In this document: piece by piece, positions 1 through 8,560 of the stretch | Layout: each line of letters starts with the position of its first letter | Numbering within the stretch: position 1 is the first letter of the stretch | DNA from: Bacilli bacterium | Lineage (GTDB): Bacteria; Bacillota_I; Bacilli_A; RFN20; CAG-826 | Direction of reading: 5' to 3' | DNA: 64,000 bases | NCBI GenBank assembly: GCA_900767605.1 | Contig: CAAFZT010000029.1 | Location: 1 to 64,000 of the forward strand | Position numbers and translations under genes: made by a program | The notes under the pieces: model-generated | The model's database searches: none | The model's input: only the letters and a program-made list of their open reading frames with translations | What the model was told of the DNA's origin: nothing

Positions 1-145
1 CATGTTTTGTCCTCCTTTCGCGAAGGCCGGGCCGGACGCAAAAATGATAACATCCCGGCGGAAAAACATGGCCCGGTTGTCAAAGCCGGAAAACTTCGCG
101 ATTACTTTGTCACCTTACGGGGCGTCATAAAGACGCCCTTTTTTT
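1..145. other. Left-edge intergenic region
   Basis: The first three bases read as the reverse complement of ATG. A strong ribosome binding site (AAAGGAGG on the minus strand, bases 11-18) lies behind it, so a minus-strand gene probably begins at the window edge and continues outside. The rest holds an inverted repeat (CCGGGCC at 27-33, GGCCCGG at 70-76) and a plus-strand terminator at 120-145. An open frame runs through here on the plus strand, but it crosses the terminator and resembles nothing known to me, so I do not call it a gene. Confidence 0.4.
120..145 (+). terminator. Intrinsic terminator before the glycosyltransferase gene
   Basis: GGGCGTC (120-126) and GACGCCC (132-138) form a 7-bp stem with a 5-base loop, followed by seven T residues. 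It can only end a plus-strand transcript starting within the first 120 bases or before the window. It could belong to a small RNA made from the 27-76 hairpin region. Confidence 0.75.
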
Positions 146-174
146 GTGAGGGGGATACGCTAAGCATTATTTTA

Positions 175-183
175 TGCGATAAT
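175..183 (+). promoter_or_regulatory. Extended -10 promoter, possible leaderless start
   Basis: TGC followed by GATAAT (178-183) matches an extended -10 element. Only seven bases separate it from the ATG at 191 and no Shine-Dalgarno sequence is visible, so the transcript would start at or next to the start codon. Confidence 0.45.
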
Positions 184-190
184 AAATCTT

Positions 191-952
191 ATGAAGATTT
201 CTTTTCTTTTTCCGGAAAAAAACCAAGGCGAAAAACTGATTCGTCATTTGAAAGAAACCGTTTTGCCTTTTTTGGACAAGCAACCGATTGCTTATGACGT
301 TTTAATTTGTCCAAACGGGTGTAGCGAGGAAGAAATGAATCTTTTAGAGGAGGCAAAAAAAGAACTTCCCCTTCAGTTTCGTGTCCTAAAAAATGTGATC
401 CCCGGGGGTAAAGGGGCGGGGATCAAAGAAGGCATCGAAGAAGCGCAATCCGATTTTGTGCTTTTTATGGATGCGGATATGGCAACCGACTTGGAAGTGC
501 TGAATCGCTTTTTACCCCTACTCCCTCAATATGACTGCATCCTCGCTAGCCGCGATATGCCCGATTCGGTTTATGTGCAGCGTCAGCCCTTTCGCCGCCG
601 TTTCACCCACTGGCTTGGCAGAATCATAATCAAAATGAAACTCCATATGCCTTTTAAAGATACCCAATGTGGGTTTAAAGCGTACCGGACAAGCGTGGCT
701 AAAGTCATGGTCCGCCATCAAAAATTCAATGGATTTTCGTTTGATTTGGAATATCTGTATTTCCTGACGCTAAACGGATTCCGATGTAAGGAGATTGGCT
801 GCAAATGGAAGGATGATCCCGATAGCACCATATCCAAAAAATCAGTCTTTATCTCTTTTTATCAAGACTTGAAACAAATTAAGAAAAACAAAAAAGCTTA
901 TCTTCTCAGCAAAGAAGAAAAAGAAGAACTCGGAGGTCGTTATGCTCATTGA
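191..952 (+). CDS. Family 2 glycosyltransferase, dolichyl-phosphate-glucose synthase-like
   Basis: This 253-residue protein has a GT-A fold. Residues 1-90 form the nucleotide-binding part, the DAD motif at 94-96 would bind the divalent metal and nucleotide sugar, and DTQCGFKAYR at 157-166 is typical of polyprenyl-phosphate glycosyltransferases of the Dpg/YkcC type. No membrane helix is evident, so it is cytosolic or peripheral. The likely reaction is sugar transfer from a nucleotide sugar to a lipid phosphate, but donor and acceptor cannot be read from sequence. Its 3' end overlaps obgE by 11 bases, so the two are co-transcribed. There is no ribosome binding site; see the -10 element just upstream. 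Confidence 0.85.
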   Translation: MKISFLFPEKNQGEKLIRHLKETVLPFLDKQPIAYDVLICPNGCSEEEMNLLEEAKKELPLQFRVLKNVIPGGKGAGIKEGIEEAQSDFVLFMDADMATDLEVLNRFLPLLPQYDCILASRDMPDSVYVQRQPFRRRFTHWLGRIIIKMKLHMPFKDTQCGFKAYRTSVAKVMVRHQKFNGFSFDLEYLYFLTLNGFRCKEIGCKWKDDPDSTISKKSVFISFYQDLKQIKKNKKAYLLSKEEKEELGGRYAH

Positions 953-2231
953 TCGCGCAGTAGTGGAAGTACGTTCTGGAAAAGGTGGTGATGGCGCCAT
1001 TTCTTTTCACCGTGAAAAAAATGTTCCCAAGGGAGGACCCGATGGCGGAAATGGAGGACGAGGTGGGTCGGTATACCTTATCGCTAAAAAGAATGTAAAT
1101 ACCTTGTTGGCTTATCGTCATTCTCGCGTTTTAAAGGCGGAAGAAGGCGAAAAAGGGGATAAATGCATGCGTTTTGGCCATCAAGCCCCGGATGTAGTCT
1201 CGGAGGTACCGGTTGGCACCGTTGTTTACGAAGAAGACGGTAAGACGCTTATCGCCGACTTAAAACATGAAGACGACACGGTATGCGTGGCTAAAGGAGG
1301 AAGAGGCGGAAGAGGCAACGCCGCCTTCAAATCCTCTCGTATTCGCATCCCTCGGGTTGCTGAAAATGGATTTCCAGGAATTACCAAGAGAATTGTCTTG
1401 GAACTTAAGCTTTTGGCCGATGCTGGCTTAATTGGTTTTCCTAGTGTGGGAAAATCCACTTTGCTCAATATCGTTTCTAAAGCCAACGTTCCAACGGCGG
1501 ATTACCCCTTCACCACTCTTGTTCCTAACCTTGGAGTTGTGACCTTGGACGATGGCTATACTCAATTCGTTTTGGCGGATATGCCGGGTCTTATCGAAGG
1601 CGCCCACGAAGGAAAGGGGCTCGGGATCCAATTCTTAAGGCATATTGAAAGATGCCGCGTTTTGATTCACATGGTTTCCATGGATGGGGAAAGAGATCCC
1701 GTGGAAGCCTATAAAATCATCAATGAGGAGCTTCGAGATTTTGGGGCGGGTCTAGAAAAACGTCCTCAAATTGTTGTGGCGACGAAAATGGACTGCGATG
1801 GTGCAAGTGAGAGAAAGAAACGCTTGGATGAATTTCTGGGATTTGAATCCATCGGAATTTCTGCGTTAACGGACGAGAATGTTTCCTTCTTGATGAAAAA
1901 AGCCTACGAGATGATCTCGAAGACACCGGAATTTAAACTTGAATCGCTCGTGGAGAACGAAAAGGAAGGCGGCATGAAGGTTTATGACGCCCATTTGGAA
2001 GCCCCGGAAGCCCCGTTTGCCATTTTGCGTCCTTCCGAACATGTTTTTGTCATCACCGGGGATGAAGTTACCAAGAAATACGCGTTGATTAATTTGACAA
2101 CCGACGCCGGCGTCAGCCAATTGATTTCTTATCTCAATCGATTGGGTGTAGATGAGGCGCTGAAGAAGAAAGGAGCGAAAAACGGCGATACCGTACGTTT
2201 GCAAGATTTTGAATTCGAATATTATGAATGA
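942..2231 (+). CDS. obgE: GTPase ObgE/CgtA
   Basis: ObgE is a ribosome-associated GTPase acting in 50S subunit maturation and stress signalling. The 429-residue protein has the glycine-rich Obg domain (about 1-155), a G domain with P-loop GFPSVGKST (165-173), DMPG (213-216) and TKMD (281-284, where NKxD is usual), and a C-terminal OCT domain typical of Firmicutes. GGAGG lies six bases before the ATG. It overlaps the glycosyltransferase gene upstream and is followed by a tiny membrane ORF and ruvAB. Confidence 0.97.
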   Translation: MLIDRAVVEVRSGKGGDGAISFHREKNVPKGGPDGGNGGRGGSVYLIAKKNVNTLLAYRHSRVLKAEEGEKGDKCMRFGHQAPDVVSEVPVGTVVYEEDGKTLIADLKHEDDTVCVAKGGRGGRGNAAFKSSRIRIPRVAENGFPGITKRIVLELKLLADAGLIGFPSVGKSTLLNIVSKANVPTADYPFTTLVPNLGVVTLDDGYTQFVLADMPGLIEGAHEGKGLGIQFLRHIERCRVLIHMVSMDGERDPVEAYKIINEELRDFGAGLEKRPQIVVATKMDCDGASERKKRLDEFLGFESIGISALTDENVSFLMKKAYEMISKTPEFKLESLVENEKEGGMKVYDAHLEAPEAPFAILRPSEHVFVITGDEVTKKYALINLTTDAGVSQLISYLNRLGVDEALKKKGAKNGDTVRLQDFEFEYYE

Positions 2232-2343
2232 GGAAAAAAAGGAGAAAAAGTCGCCTGACATTTGGCTTTCTTGCGCTTTGTTAAGCTTAAGTTTCCTCCT
2301 CTCCCTTTTCTTGCTTATTGGGTTTCTATTGCTGTACCACTAA
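2224..2343 (+). CDS. Small single-pass membrane protein between obgE and ruvA
   Basis: A 39-residue ORF with a charged N-terminus (MNEEKKEKKSPD) and one hydrophobic helix (about residues 13-38) ending LLLYH. It begins inside the end of obgE (8-base overlap) and stops three bases before ruvA. Neither it nor ruvA has a good ribosome binding site, so translation could pass obgE to this ORF to ruvA by coupling. I recognise no family. The composition and tight packing argue for a real gene, but it has no homology support here. Confidence 0.55.
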   Translation: MNEEKKEKKSPDIWLSCALLSLSFLLSLFLLIGFLLLYH

Positions 2344-2346
2344 ATT

Positions 2347-2922
2347 ATGATCTATTCCATCAAAGGTAAAGTTGTGGAGCGGAATGAAAGTTCCGTGGCC
2401 ATTGATTTGGGGAATATCGCTTACGAAGTATTCGTTCCCCGCCCTGCCGCTTTTATCATTGGCCAGGAAAGCCTCGTCTATACGTATGAAGTGCTCACTC
2501 AAGATGACCATTATTTGGTTGGATTCGATAGCAAAAAAGAGAAAGATGCGTTTTTGCTTCTAGTTTCTGTCAAGGGGATTGGCCCGAAAACTGCATTAAG
2601 TGCCTTGTCGAAAACGACGCCCGATGAGCTTTTTTCTGCCGTTGAGAATTCCAATGCCGCCTTTTTAAAGCGACTTCCCGGAATCGGGCCCAAAGCGGCT
2701 CAACAAATTATCTTGGACTTAAAAGGTAGGTTAGTGGAAAGGCCACTTAAGAAAAATGCGGAAAATCGATATCCGGATGTTTATGGCGCTTTGAAGAGTC
2801 TTGGGTTTAAAGCCAAAAAAATTGAAGATGCCATCGACGCGTTGCCCGATGGGGTGGATAAGACGGAAGTGGCTCTTAAAACTGCTCTTCGGTTTCTTTC
2901 TAAAGAAAGGAAGGCGTCATGA
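2347..2922 (+). CDS. ruvA: Holliday junction branch-migration protein RuvA
   Basis: RuvA binds four-way DNA junctions and loads the RuvB motor. The 191-residue protein has the N-terminal OB fold ([20 protein letters not shown]), two helix-hairpin-helix motifs (KGIGPKTA and PGIGPKAA, about 75-120) and the small C-terminal domain that contacts RuvB. It lacks its own ribosome binding site and starts three bases after the small ORF. It overlaps ruvB by four bases. Confidence 0.96.
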   Translation: MIYSIKGKVVERNESSVAIDLGNIAYEVFVPRPAAFIIGQESLVYTYEVLTQDDHYLVGFDSKKEKDAFLLLVSVKGIGPKTALSALSKTTPDELFSAVENSNAAFLKRLPGIGPKAAQQIILDLKGRLVERPLKKNAENRYPDVYGALKSLGFKAKKIEDAIDALPDGVDKTEVALKTALRFLSKERKAS

Positions 2923-3923
2923 CGAGATTACTGGATGCCAAAAGGGAAAAGGAAGACGAATCCTCCGAATTAACCCTGCGCCCCCAAACCCTGCAAGAAT
3001 ATGTGGGACAAAGCGAAATGAAGGGCAACCTTTCCGTTTTTATTCAAGCGGCGAAAGCGCGCCAAGAACCTCTTGACCATGTGTTGCTTTACGGTCCGCC
3101 AGGCTTAGGCAAAACAACGATGGCCTATGTAATTGGAAATGAACTAGGCGGAAAAGTGAAGATGGTCAATGGACCTTCCGTTGAAAAAACGGGGGATTTA
3201 GCCGCGATTTTAAGTGAACTCGAACCCGGAGACGTTCTTTTTATCGATGAAATTCATCGTTTGCCGCACGTTGTGGAAGAAGTTCTTTACGGAGCCATGG
3301 AAGATTTCACCTTGTCGTTTATGGTAAACCAAGGGGGCTCGAGTCGCGTATTGTCTCTCCCCCTGCCCCCCTTTACTTTGGTTGGGGCAACCACAAGAGC
3401 GGGGGATCTTTCCTCCCCTTTACGAAGCCGTTTCGGCATTAGTTTGAAGATTGATTTCTATACGCAAGAAGAATTGGAGCAGATTTTATTTAGGACCTCC
3501 CGCGTTTTTAAAACTCCCATTGAGCCTGAGGCTGCTCATTTAATTGCGGCCCGCAGCCGCGGCACGCCCCGAATTGCCAACCGAATTTTTAAACGTGTTC
3601 GTGATTTTGCCACCATTGCGGGTGTCCCTTCTATTGATGCCGCGATGGCGGAAAGTTCCTTGGATGCTTTGAAGATCGATTCCTTGGGGCTCGACGATGT
3701 GGACGTCCATTATTTAAATTGCATCATTGATCGCTTTCATGGCGGCCCGGTTGGCTTAGAAGCCATTGCTTCTTCGATTGGAGAAGAAATTGGAAATTTA
3801 GAAGATGTTTATGAGCCTTATTTGACAATGATTGGTCTCATTAACCGTACACCTCGTGGACGCGTAGCCACCGAAAAAGCCTACGCGCACTTGAAGAAGC
3901 GCCACCAAAAAACGTTATTTTAG
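2919..3923 (+). CDS. ruvB: Holliday junction ATP-dependent helicase RuvB
   Basis: RuvB is the hexameric AAA+ motor that drives branch migration with RuvA. The 334-residue protein shows Walker A GPPGLGKT (59-66), Walker B ending in DEIH (110-113), sensor 1 (GATTRAG) and the winged-helix C-terminus with TPRGR. Length and motifs are normal. The ATGA overlap with ruvA indicates coupled translation. No ruvC is nearby, as usual in Bacilli, where RecU resolves junctions. Confidence 0.97.
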   Translation: MTRLLDAKREKEDESSELTLRPQTLQEYVGQSEMKGNLSVFIQAAKARQEPLDHVLLYGPPGLGKTTMAYVIGNELGGKVKMVNGPSVEKTGDLAAILSELEPGDVLFIDEIHRLPHVVEEVLYGAMEDFTLSFMVNQGGSSRVLSLPLPPFTLVGATTRAGDLSSPLRSRFGISLKIDFYTQEELEQILFRTSRVFKTPIEPEAAHLIAARSRGTPRIANRIFKRVRDFATIAGVPSIDAAMAESSLDALKIDSLGLDDVDVHYLNCIIDRFHGGPVGLEAIASSIGEEIGNLEDVYEPYLTMIGLINRTPRGRVATEKAYAHLKKRHQKTLF

Positions 3924-3971
3924 AGTTCACGGCTTCTTTTTAATTGTTTCGGCAACGCTTTGAGCGTATCC

Positions 3972-4000
3972 TTAACGCGATAGCATGATTTATCTATAAA
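3972..4000 (+). promoter_or_regulatory. Putative secDF promoter
   Basis: TTAACG (3972-3977) and TATAAA (3995-4000) are separated by 17 bases. They lie in the 112-base gap between ruvB and secDF, giving a 5' leader of about 30 bases that includes GGAGG. Confidence 0.45.
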
Positions 4001-4035
4001 TCACCGCTCGCCTGCCACTGTTTGGAGGAATTTGT

Positions 4036-6897
4036 ATGCGTCGATTCATCGCTTATGTCGCCATGACCACGACCCTTATTGTTGGCGTTGGAGCCCTTGC
4101 CGCCCCGACGATGCTTCATATGGACATGGACTTAGCCTACGCCAATGGGAAAACCCTTTATTTTCGCGCTAGCGAATTTAACGAAAGCTCGTTAAACGGA
4201 AATTATGATTCGTTCTTAGGGGATTCCGATAAACTGGATGTCGCAATGGACGGAGAAACTTATATCGTTTCTCGCATGGCGGATACGATTCGCGATCGTT
4301 TGGATAATTGGGGAATTTCTGAGTATGACGTGACCACCGAAGGATACGATACGATTCGCGTTTCTTTGCGTACCTCCTTCAACAACAGCCAAGAATATAC
4401 CCGGTTGCAAAATTATCTTTCATTTAGCGGGCAAAAATATGAATTGGATGCTTCTAACACCGCCGGGGATTCTTCTAGCGGCGAAGATAGTAACGCTTAC
4501 GAACATAACGATGCTTGGGAAACGATGCTCGATGGAAAGAAAGCGGAAGTGACCCTTCTTAATATGAATTCGTTCCAGGTTCCTGTTGTCATCGTTCCGA
4601 TTGACGACAAGGATAAGAGCGCTTTCGATACGCTTCTTGATTACTGCAAAAAGAACACCGTTGCCGAAGAAACGGATTCTTCTGGGTCCGTCGTTACGGA
4701 AGGAAAGGACTGCAACGTCGTTTTGTGGGCGAATCGTGGAGATGAAGACCGCTATGAAAACAAAGCGGATCCTAACGTTTCCTCTAAAATCCTTTTCGAA
4801 CACAGCGCTAGCGACGATCAATGCGTTTACTACAAGGATGGGGATGATGATAAAGAACATCCTTATTTCCAAATGATCCCCTCTAGCGAAGCGACTAGCA
4901 GCGGAACTTATGATCCGACGAAAGCCCAAAGTGCCACGGATGCCGCGAATTATTTGGCGAATCTATTTAACGCTTCGGCTTATAAATATCATTCTGATGC
5001 CTGCCAAAATGCTGGTGATGTTACTCAATATCGTTTGAATTTCATGTATAGCGAGGATACCCAAGCAACGGTTGATCCTCTCATTCGACTCGGTGATTGG
5101 TCGATTTCCCCGGCCATGGGGCGTACCATGATTTCCGTTTTGGTTGGAATGGTGTTGCTGTTTGCCTTGCTTGGAATGTTCCACCGCGTTTTAGCTCTTC
5201 AAGAAATGGCGGTTGTCATGACTTCTGGGCTTGCTTCGCTTGCTACGTTCGTTGCCTTTGGCGCTCAATTTAATATTGCTGCCCTCATCGCCTTGATTAC
5301 CTCTTCTATGGCCACCTTGTTCGGAGCGATTTTCTACGGAAGCCGCTTGCGGAACGAGCTTTATAAGGGCCGTACCCTCAAAAAGGCTTGCCAGGAAGCT
5401 TCCAAAGCTTCGAGTTGGCCCATGGTGGATGCCGGAATCATTAGCATCGTTATCGGTGTTTTCCTCTATGTTTTGGGCGGATCGGTCTGCAGAGCCGGCG
5501 GAGTTATGCTTACGCTGGGCGGTTTCTTCGGAATTTTCGCCAATTTAATCTTAACGAAACTGTCCGGATGGCTTCTTTGCAACGATTCTGGAATGCAAAA
5601 ATCTTTCCCAAAAATGCTTGGGGTAAAGAAGGAAGAAATTCCCAATCTCATGCAAGATGAGAAGCAAAAGTATTTCGGACCTTATTCGAAAAAATCCTTC
5701 CAAAAAGGCAAATTCTGGGCCTATGGCGTCTCTTCGTTAATGATTTTGGCTGGAATTGGCGGATGCGTTGGATTTGGGATTGCCAATGATGGCAACGTCT
5801 ACAATGATGCGGCCTATCATTCTGAAACCACGACTCTTCGCTTGGAAGTTCGTTCCTCTAAACAGGATGCAATTACGGTCGTTCCGTTTGCTAACGCTGG
5901 CGATGTCTATACGGCCAAATCGACGGATAAAGGAGATTTACTCCATCGATACACCATTAATGATGTGGTTCTTGGGGATATGGTTTCTTCTTTCTCCTTG
6001 TCCTCCACTCCAAAAGATGTCTATGAAACCCCAGAAGAAGGAACGGATGGCATCCATTATTATTATTTCTATTACGAAGCTAAATTGAATCGTGTCTTGG
6101 ATCCAAATAGCAGCTATACCATTGCCTCTTGGAATCGGGTAGAACAGCAATATTCCAATGCGGTTGGAGATCAGTTGTCCTCTTTGAGCAGCGCTCTGGC
6201 TGAAGTGGGCGGAGAAGATGCTTCTGGAAATTATGTTCGCGTGAGCTTCAATACGGTTACTCCTAAAACGTTGAATCCATATATTGGCGATGTTTGCCTC
6301 GGACTTGGCGTTGGTTTGGCTGTGTGTGCCGTCTATTTGGTTGCCCGTTATCGTTTTAGCCGTGGATTGGCCTTATCTCTAGTTGCTATTGCCACAACGT
6401 TTATGGCTTGGAGTTTCTTCGTTTACACTCGCATCTCGGTCTCCCCGATGGTTGCGCTAGGTATGATTTTTGGGGTTGTGGTGTCGCTTTGCGGCATGCT
6501 CTTCATCCTTTCTCGCGAAAAAGAATTATTCAAAGAAGACCGCGAAAAAGAAAAAGGAACCCTCGCTTCTCGTTCTGAACGCTTGAATCGTTCTACCTCC
6601 TATGAAGCAGGCAATGTCTTTGTTTACGCCATTTTAGCCGAATATTTGGCTTTGGTAGGTTTTGCGATTGGCCCAGTTGCCTACGCTCCGGTTTATCTTT
6701 GCGCGATTTTAGGAATCGCTTTTGGAACGATTATTGGCCTAGTTTGCCTCGCCCCGATTTCCATTCGTTTTGCGACTTGGAATTCGAAGGTCCATTTGCC
6801 GAAATTCTCTCATAAAAAGAAGCAGGGCGGACAATTGATGAAAAAGAAACGGAGCGGTGAGCCGGAAGAGGCAATCTTCATCGGTATCAACGACTGA
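4036..6897 (+). CDS. secDF: Fused SecD-SecF protein export component, divergent
   Basis: SecDF helps complete protein translocation through SecYEG, normally using proton flow. The 953-residue protein has one N-terminal membrane helix, a large extracytoplasmic P1 region (about 30-355, with GISEYDVTTEGYDTIRV resembling SecD), a helix bundle (about 360-520), a second external domain and a second bundle (about 755-925). Synteny with recJ and relA supports the call. By eye, the SecD motif DAN (proton-relay Asp) is replaced by FGA near residue 428 and the SecF ND motif near 809 is also missing. The D-LxGG motif of P1 is degenerate. GGAGG lies seven bases before the ATG. Confidence 0.85.
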   Translation: MRRFIAYVAMTTTLIVGVGALAAPTMLHMDMDLAYANGKTLYFRASEFNESSLNGNYDSFLGDSDKLDVAMDGETYIVSRMADTIRDRLDNWGISEYDVTTEGYDTIRVSLRTSFNNSQEYTRLQNYLSFSGQKYELDASNTAGDSSSGEDSNAYEHNDAWETMLDGKKAEVTLLNMNSFQVPVVIVPIDDKDKSAFDTLLDYCKKNTVAEETDSSGSVVTEGKDCNVVLWANRGDEDRYENKADPNVSSKILFEHSASDDQCVYYKDGDDDKEHPYFQMIPSSEATSSGTYDPTKAQSATDAANYLANLFNASAYKYHSDACQNAGDVTQYRLNFMYSEDTQATVDPLIRLGDWSISPAMGRTMISVLVGMVLLFALLGMFHRVLALQEMAVVMTSGLASLATFVAFGAQFNIAALIALITSSMATLFGAIFYGSRLRNELYKGRTLKKACQEASKASSWPMVDAGIISIVIGVFLYVLGGSVCRAGGVMLTLGGFFGIFANLILTKLSGWLLCNDSGMQKSFPKMLGVKKEEIPNLMQDEKQKYFGPYSKKSFQKGKFWAYGVSSLMILAGIGGCVGFGIANDGNVYNDAAYHSETTTLRLEVRSSKQDAITVVPFANAGDVYTAKSTDKGDLLHRYTINDVVLGDMVSSFSLSSTPKDVYETPEEGTDGIHYYYFYYEAKLNRVLDPNSSYTIASWNRVEQQYSNAVGDQLSSLSSALAEVGGEDASGNYVRVSFNTVTPKTLNPYIGDVCLGLGVGLAVCAVYLVARYRFSRGLALSLVAIATTFMAWSFFVYTRISVSPMVALGMIFGVVVSLCGMLFILSREKELFKEDREKEKGTLASRSERLNRSTSYEAGNVFVYAILAEYLALVGFAIGPVAYAPVYLCAILGIAFGTIIGLVCLAPISIRFATWNSKVHLPKFSHKKKQGGQLMKKKRSGEPEEAIFIGIND

Positions 6898-6898
6898 T

Positions 6899-8461
6899 AT
6901 GCCTGACGTCAAAAAACGGCTTCTCCGTTACTATTCCCTCACGGAAGACGAATACGAAGCCATGGCGAAACCCGCTACGTTTGACGATATTCCTCTTTTA
7001 CCTGAAACCCCCGATTTAGTTCGTGCGAAAACCCGAATTGAGTTAGGGGCAAAAAAACACGATCGTATCCTTATTTATGGCGATTATGACGCTGACGGAA
7101 TCATGTCGGCGTCTATTATTAAAATTTGTCTCCGCAAAATCGGCTCAGAAGCCCAGGTTTTTATTCCGTCCCGCTATTTAGATGGATACGGTTTAACGAT
7201 GGAGAACGCCGTTAGAATCGCCAATTGTTTTGATTTGGTTATCCTTGTGGATAATGGCGTCAGCTCCAGCTCGGAAATTAGTTATTTAAAAGAAAAAGGC
7301 GTAGACGTTATCGTTTTAGACCATCATGAAATCGGAGAATGCCTCCCTCTTGATGCGTTCGCCTTTGTTCATCCTGACCGCTTGAAATACGGTCCCTATC
7401 CGATTTCCGCAGGAGAACTTTGCTTTGGCTTTTCTCGCTATTTGCTGAATAAAAACGACGAGTACTTGGCTATTTTGGCAGGCATTTCTACGATTTCTGA
7501 TTGTATGCCACTAAGGGGATACAATCAAAAACTCGTTTCTCTCACCTTGCATTTGATCGTCAGAAATAATGTGAATCATATTTTGGATTTAACTAGCCGA
7601 CGCCATATTGACGAAAAGGTTTTGGGAATGGAAATTATTCCTCAAATCAATTCTGTTGGAAGAATGGAAGAAGGGCATTTTGGCAATAAAATCGTCGATT
7701 ATTTTGCTAATTCCGACCGTGGGCTTGAATTTGAACAAGCCATGGTCTCTTATTTGCGGAACACGAACCAAAACCGCAAAGACGCTACCAAAAAAGCGGA
7801 AAACGAATTAGATTTTGATCCCTCACTTCCCGGGATTTCGGTTGTGGGTAATCTTCCGGAAGGTCTAAACGGCCTTTTGGCCAACAAATTACTTAACGAA
7901 TACGATAAACCAATCATGGTTTTTTCTCCTAGCAGAAAAGAGCCTGGCGTTTTTGTCGGATCGGCACGAAGCAAAGAAGGCTTCAACGTCATGGAATTTT
8001 GGAAAGAAAATGAAAAGATTTTGGAGCGGTTTGGCGGACACGATTACGCGGGAGGGGCCAGCATTAAACAGGAAAATCTGGATCTTCTCCAAAAATCCTT
8101 CCTCGAGTTTTCAAAAAATCATCCTTTTTCCGTTGAACCGCCGCCTCATATTAATTTGATTCTGAATGACCTTACCCCCGACTTATACCCGCTGATTCGG
8201 TCGTTTGGCCCTTTTGGAACCGAACATGAAGAACCTTTATTTCGAATTAACGAAGTTCCGGCGTCGATGCTTAGACTTGTTTCCTCGGGGAAATGCATGA
8301 AAACGAATTACCATTCCGTGGAGATTTTTAGTTTCCAAATCAATAAAGAACATCCTCTTAACCCTTTCAAACACATCGCGTTGGATGGGAGATTTAGAAT
8401 TAACGAATATAATGGAAAAGCTGCCGTTCGTTTTGAATGCAGCCCCGTTATCGTTAAATAG
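6899..8461 (+). CDS. recJ: Single-stranded-DNA exonuclease RecJ
   Basis: RecJ is a 5'-3' single-strand exonuclease of recombination and mismatch repair. The 520-residue protein has the DHH phosphoesterase motifs: DYDADG (about 61) and DHH (about 140), then a DHHA1 domain with GGHDYAGGASI near 380-390 and a C-terminal OB region. An in-frame start 42 bases upstream lies inside secDF; I prefer the ATG one base after the secDF stop because it aligns with the family N-terminus. No clear ribosome binding site precedes it, suggesting coupling to secDF. It is shorter than many RecJ proteins because it lacks the long Bacillus C-terminal extension. Confidence 0.93.
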   Translation: MPDVKKRLLRYYSLTEDEYEAMAKPATFDDIPLLPETPDLVRAKTRIELGAKKHDRILIYGDYDADGIMSASIIKICLRKIGSEAQVFIPSRYLDGYGLTMENAVRIANCFDLVILVDNGVSSSSEISYLKEKGVDVIVLDHHEIGECLPLDAFAFVHPDRLKYGPYPISAGELCFGFSRYLLNKNDEYLAILAGISTISDCMPLRGYNQKLVSLTLHLIVRNNVNHILDLTSRRHIDEKVLGMEIIPQINSVGRMEEGHFGNKIVDYFANSDRGLEFEQAMVSYLRNTNQNRKDATKKAENELDFDPSLPGISVVGNLPEGLNGLLANKLLNEYDKPIMVFSPSRKEPGVFVGSARSKEGFNVMEFWKENEKILERFGGHDYAGGASIKQENLDLLQKSFLEFSKNHPFSVEPPPHINLILNDLTPDLYPLIRSFGPFGTEHEEPLFRINEVPASMLRLVSSGKCMKTNYHSVEIFSFQINKEHPLNPFKHIALDGRFRINEYNGKAAVRFECSPVIVK

Positions 8462-8560
8462 CCCCATTTTTCTTTTTTGTTCCTGTGCTACGATATTTCC
8501 ATTATGGATGAAAGCGCTCAAAAAAATTTAAAACCCTTACCCCCCAATGGAGGGTACCCC

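Noticed and set aside
7..297. Plus-strand open frame of 96 codons
   Set aside because: It crosses a strong terminator, has no ribosome binding site and overlaps the glycosyltransferase gene in another frame.
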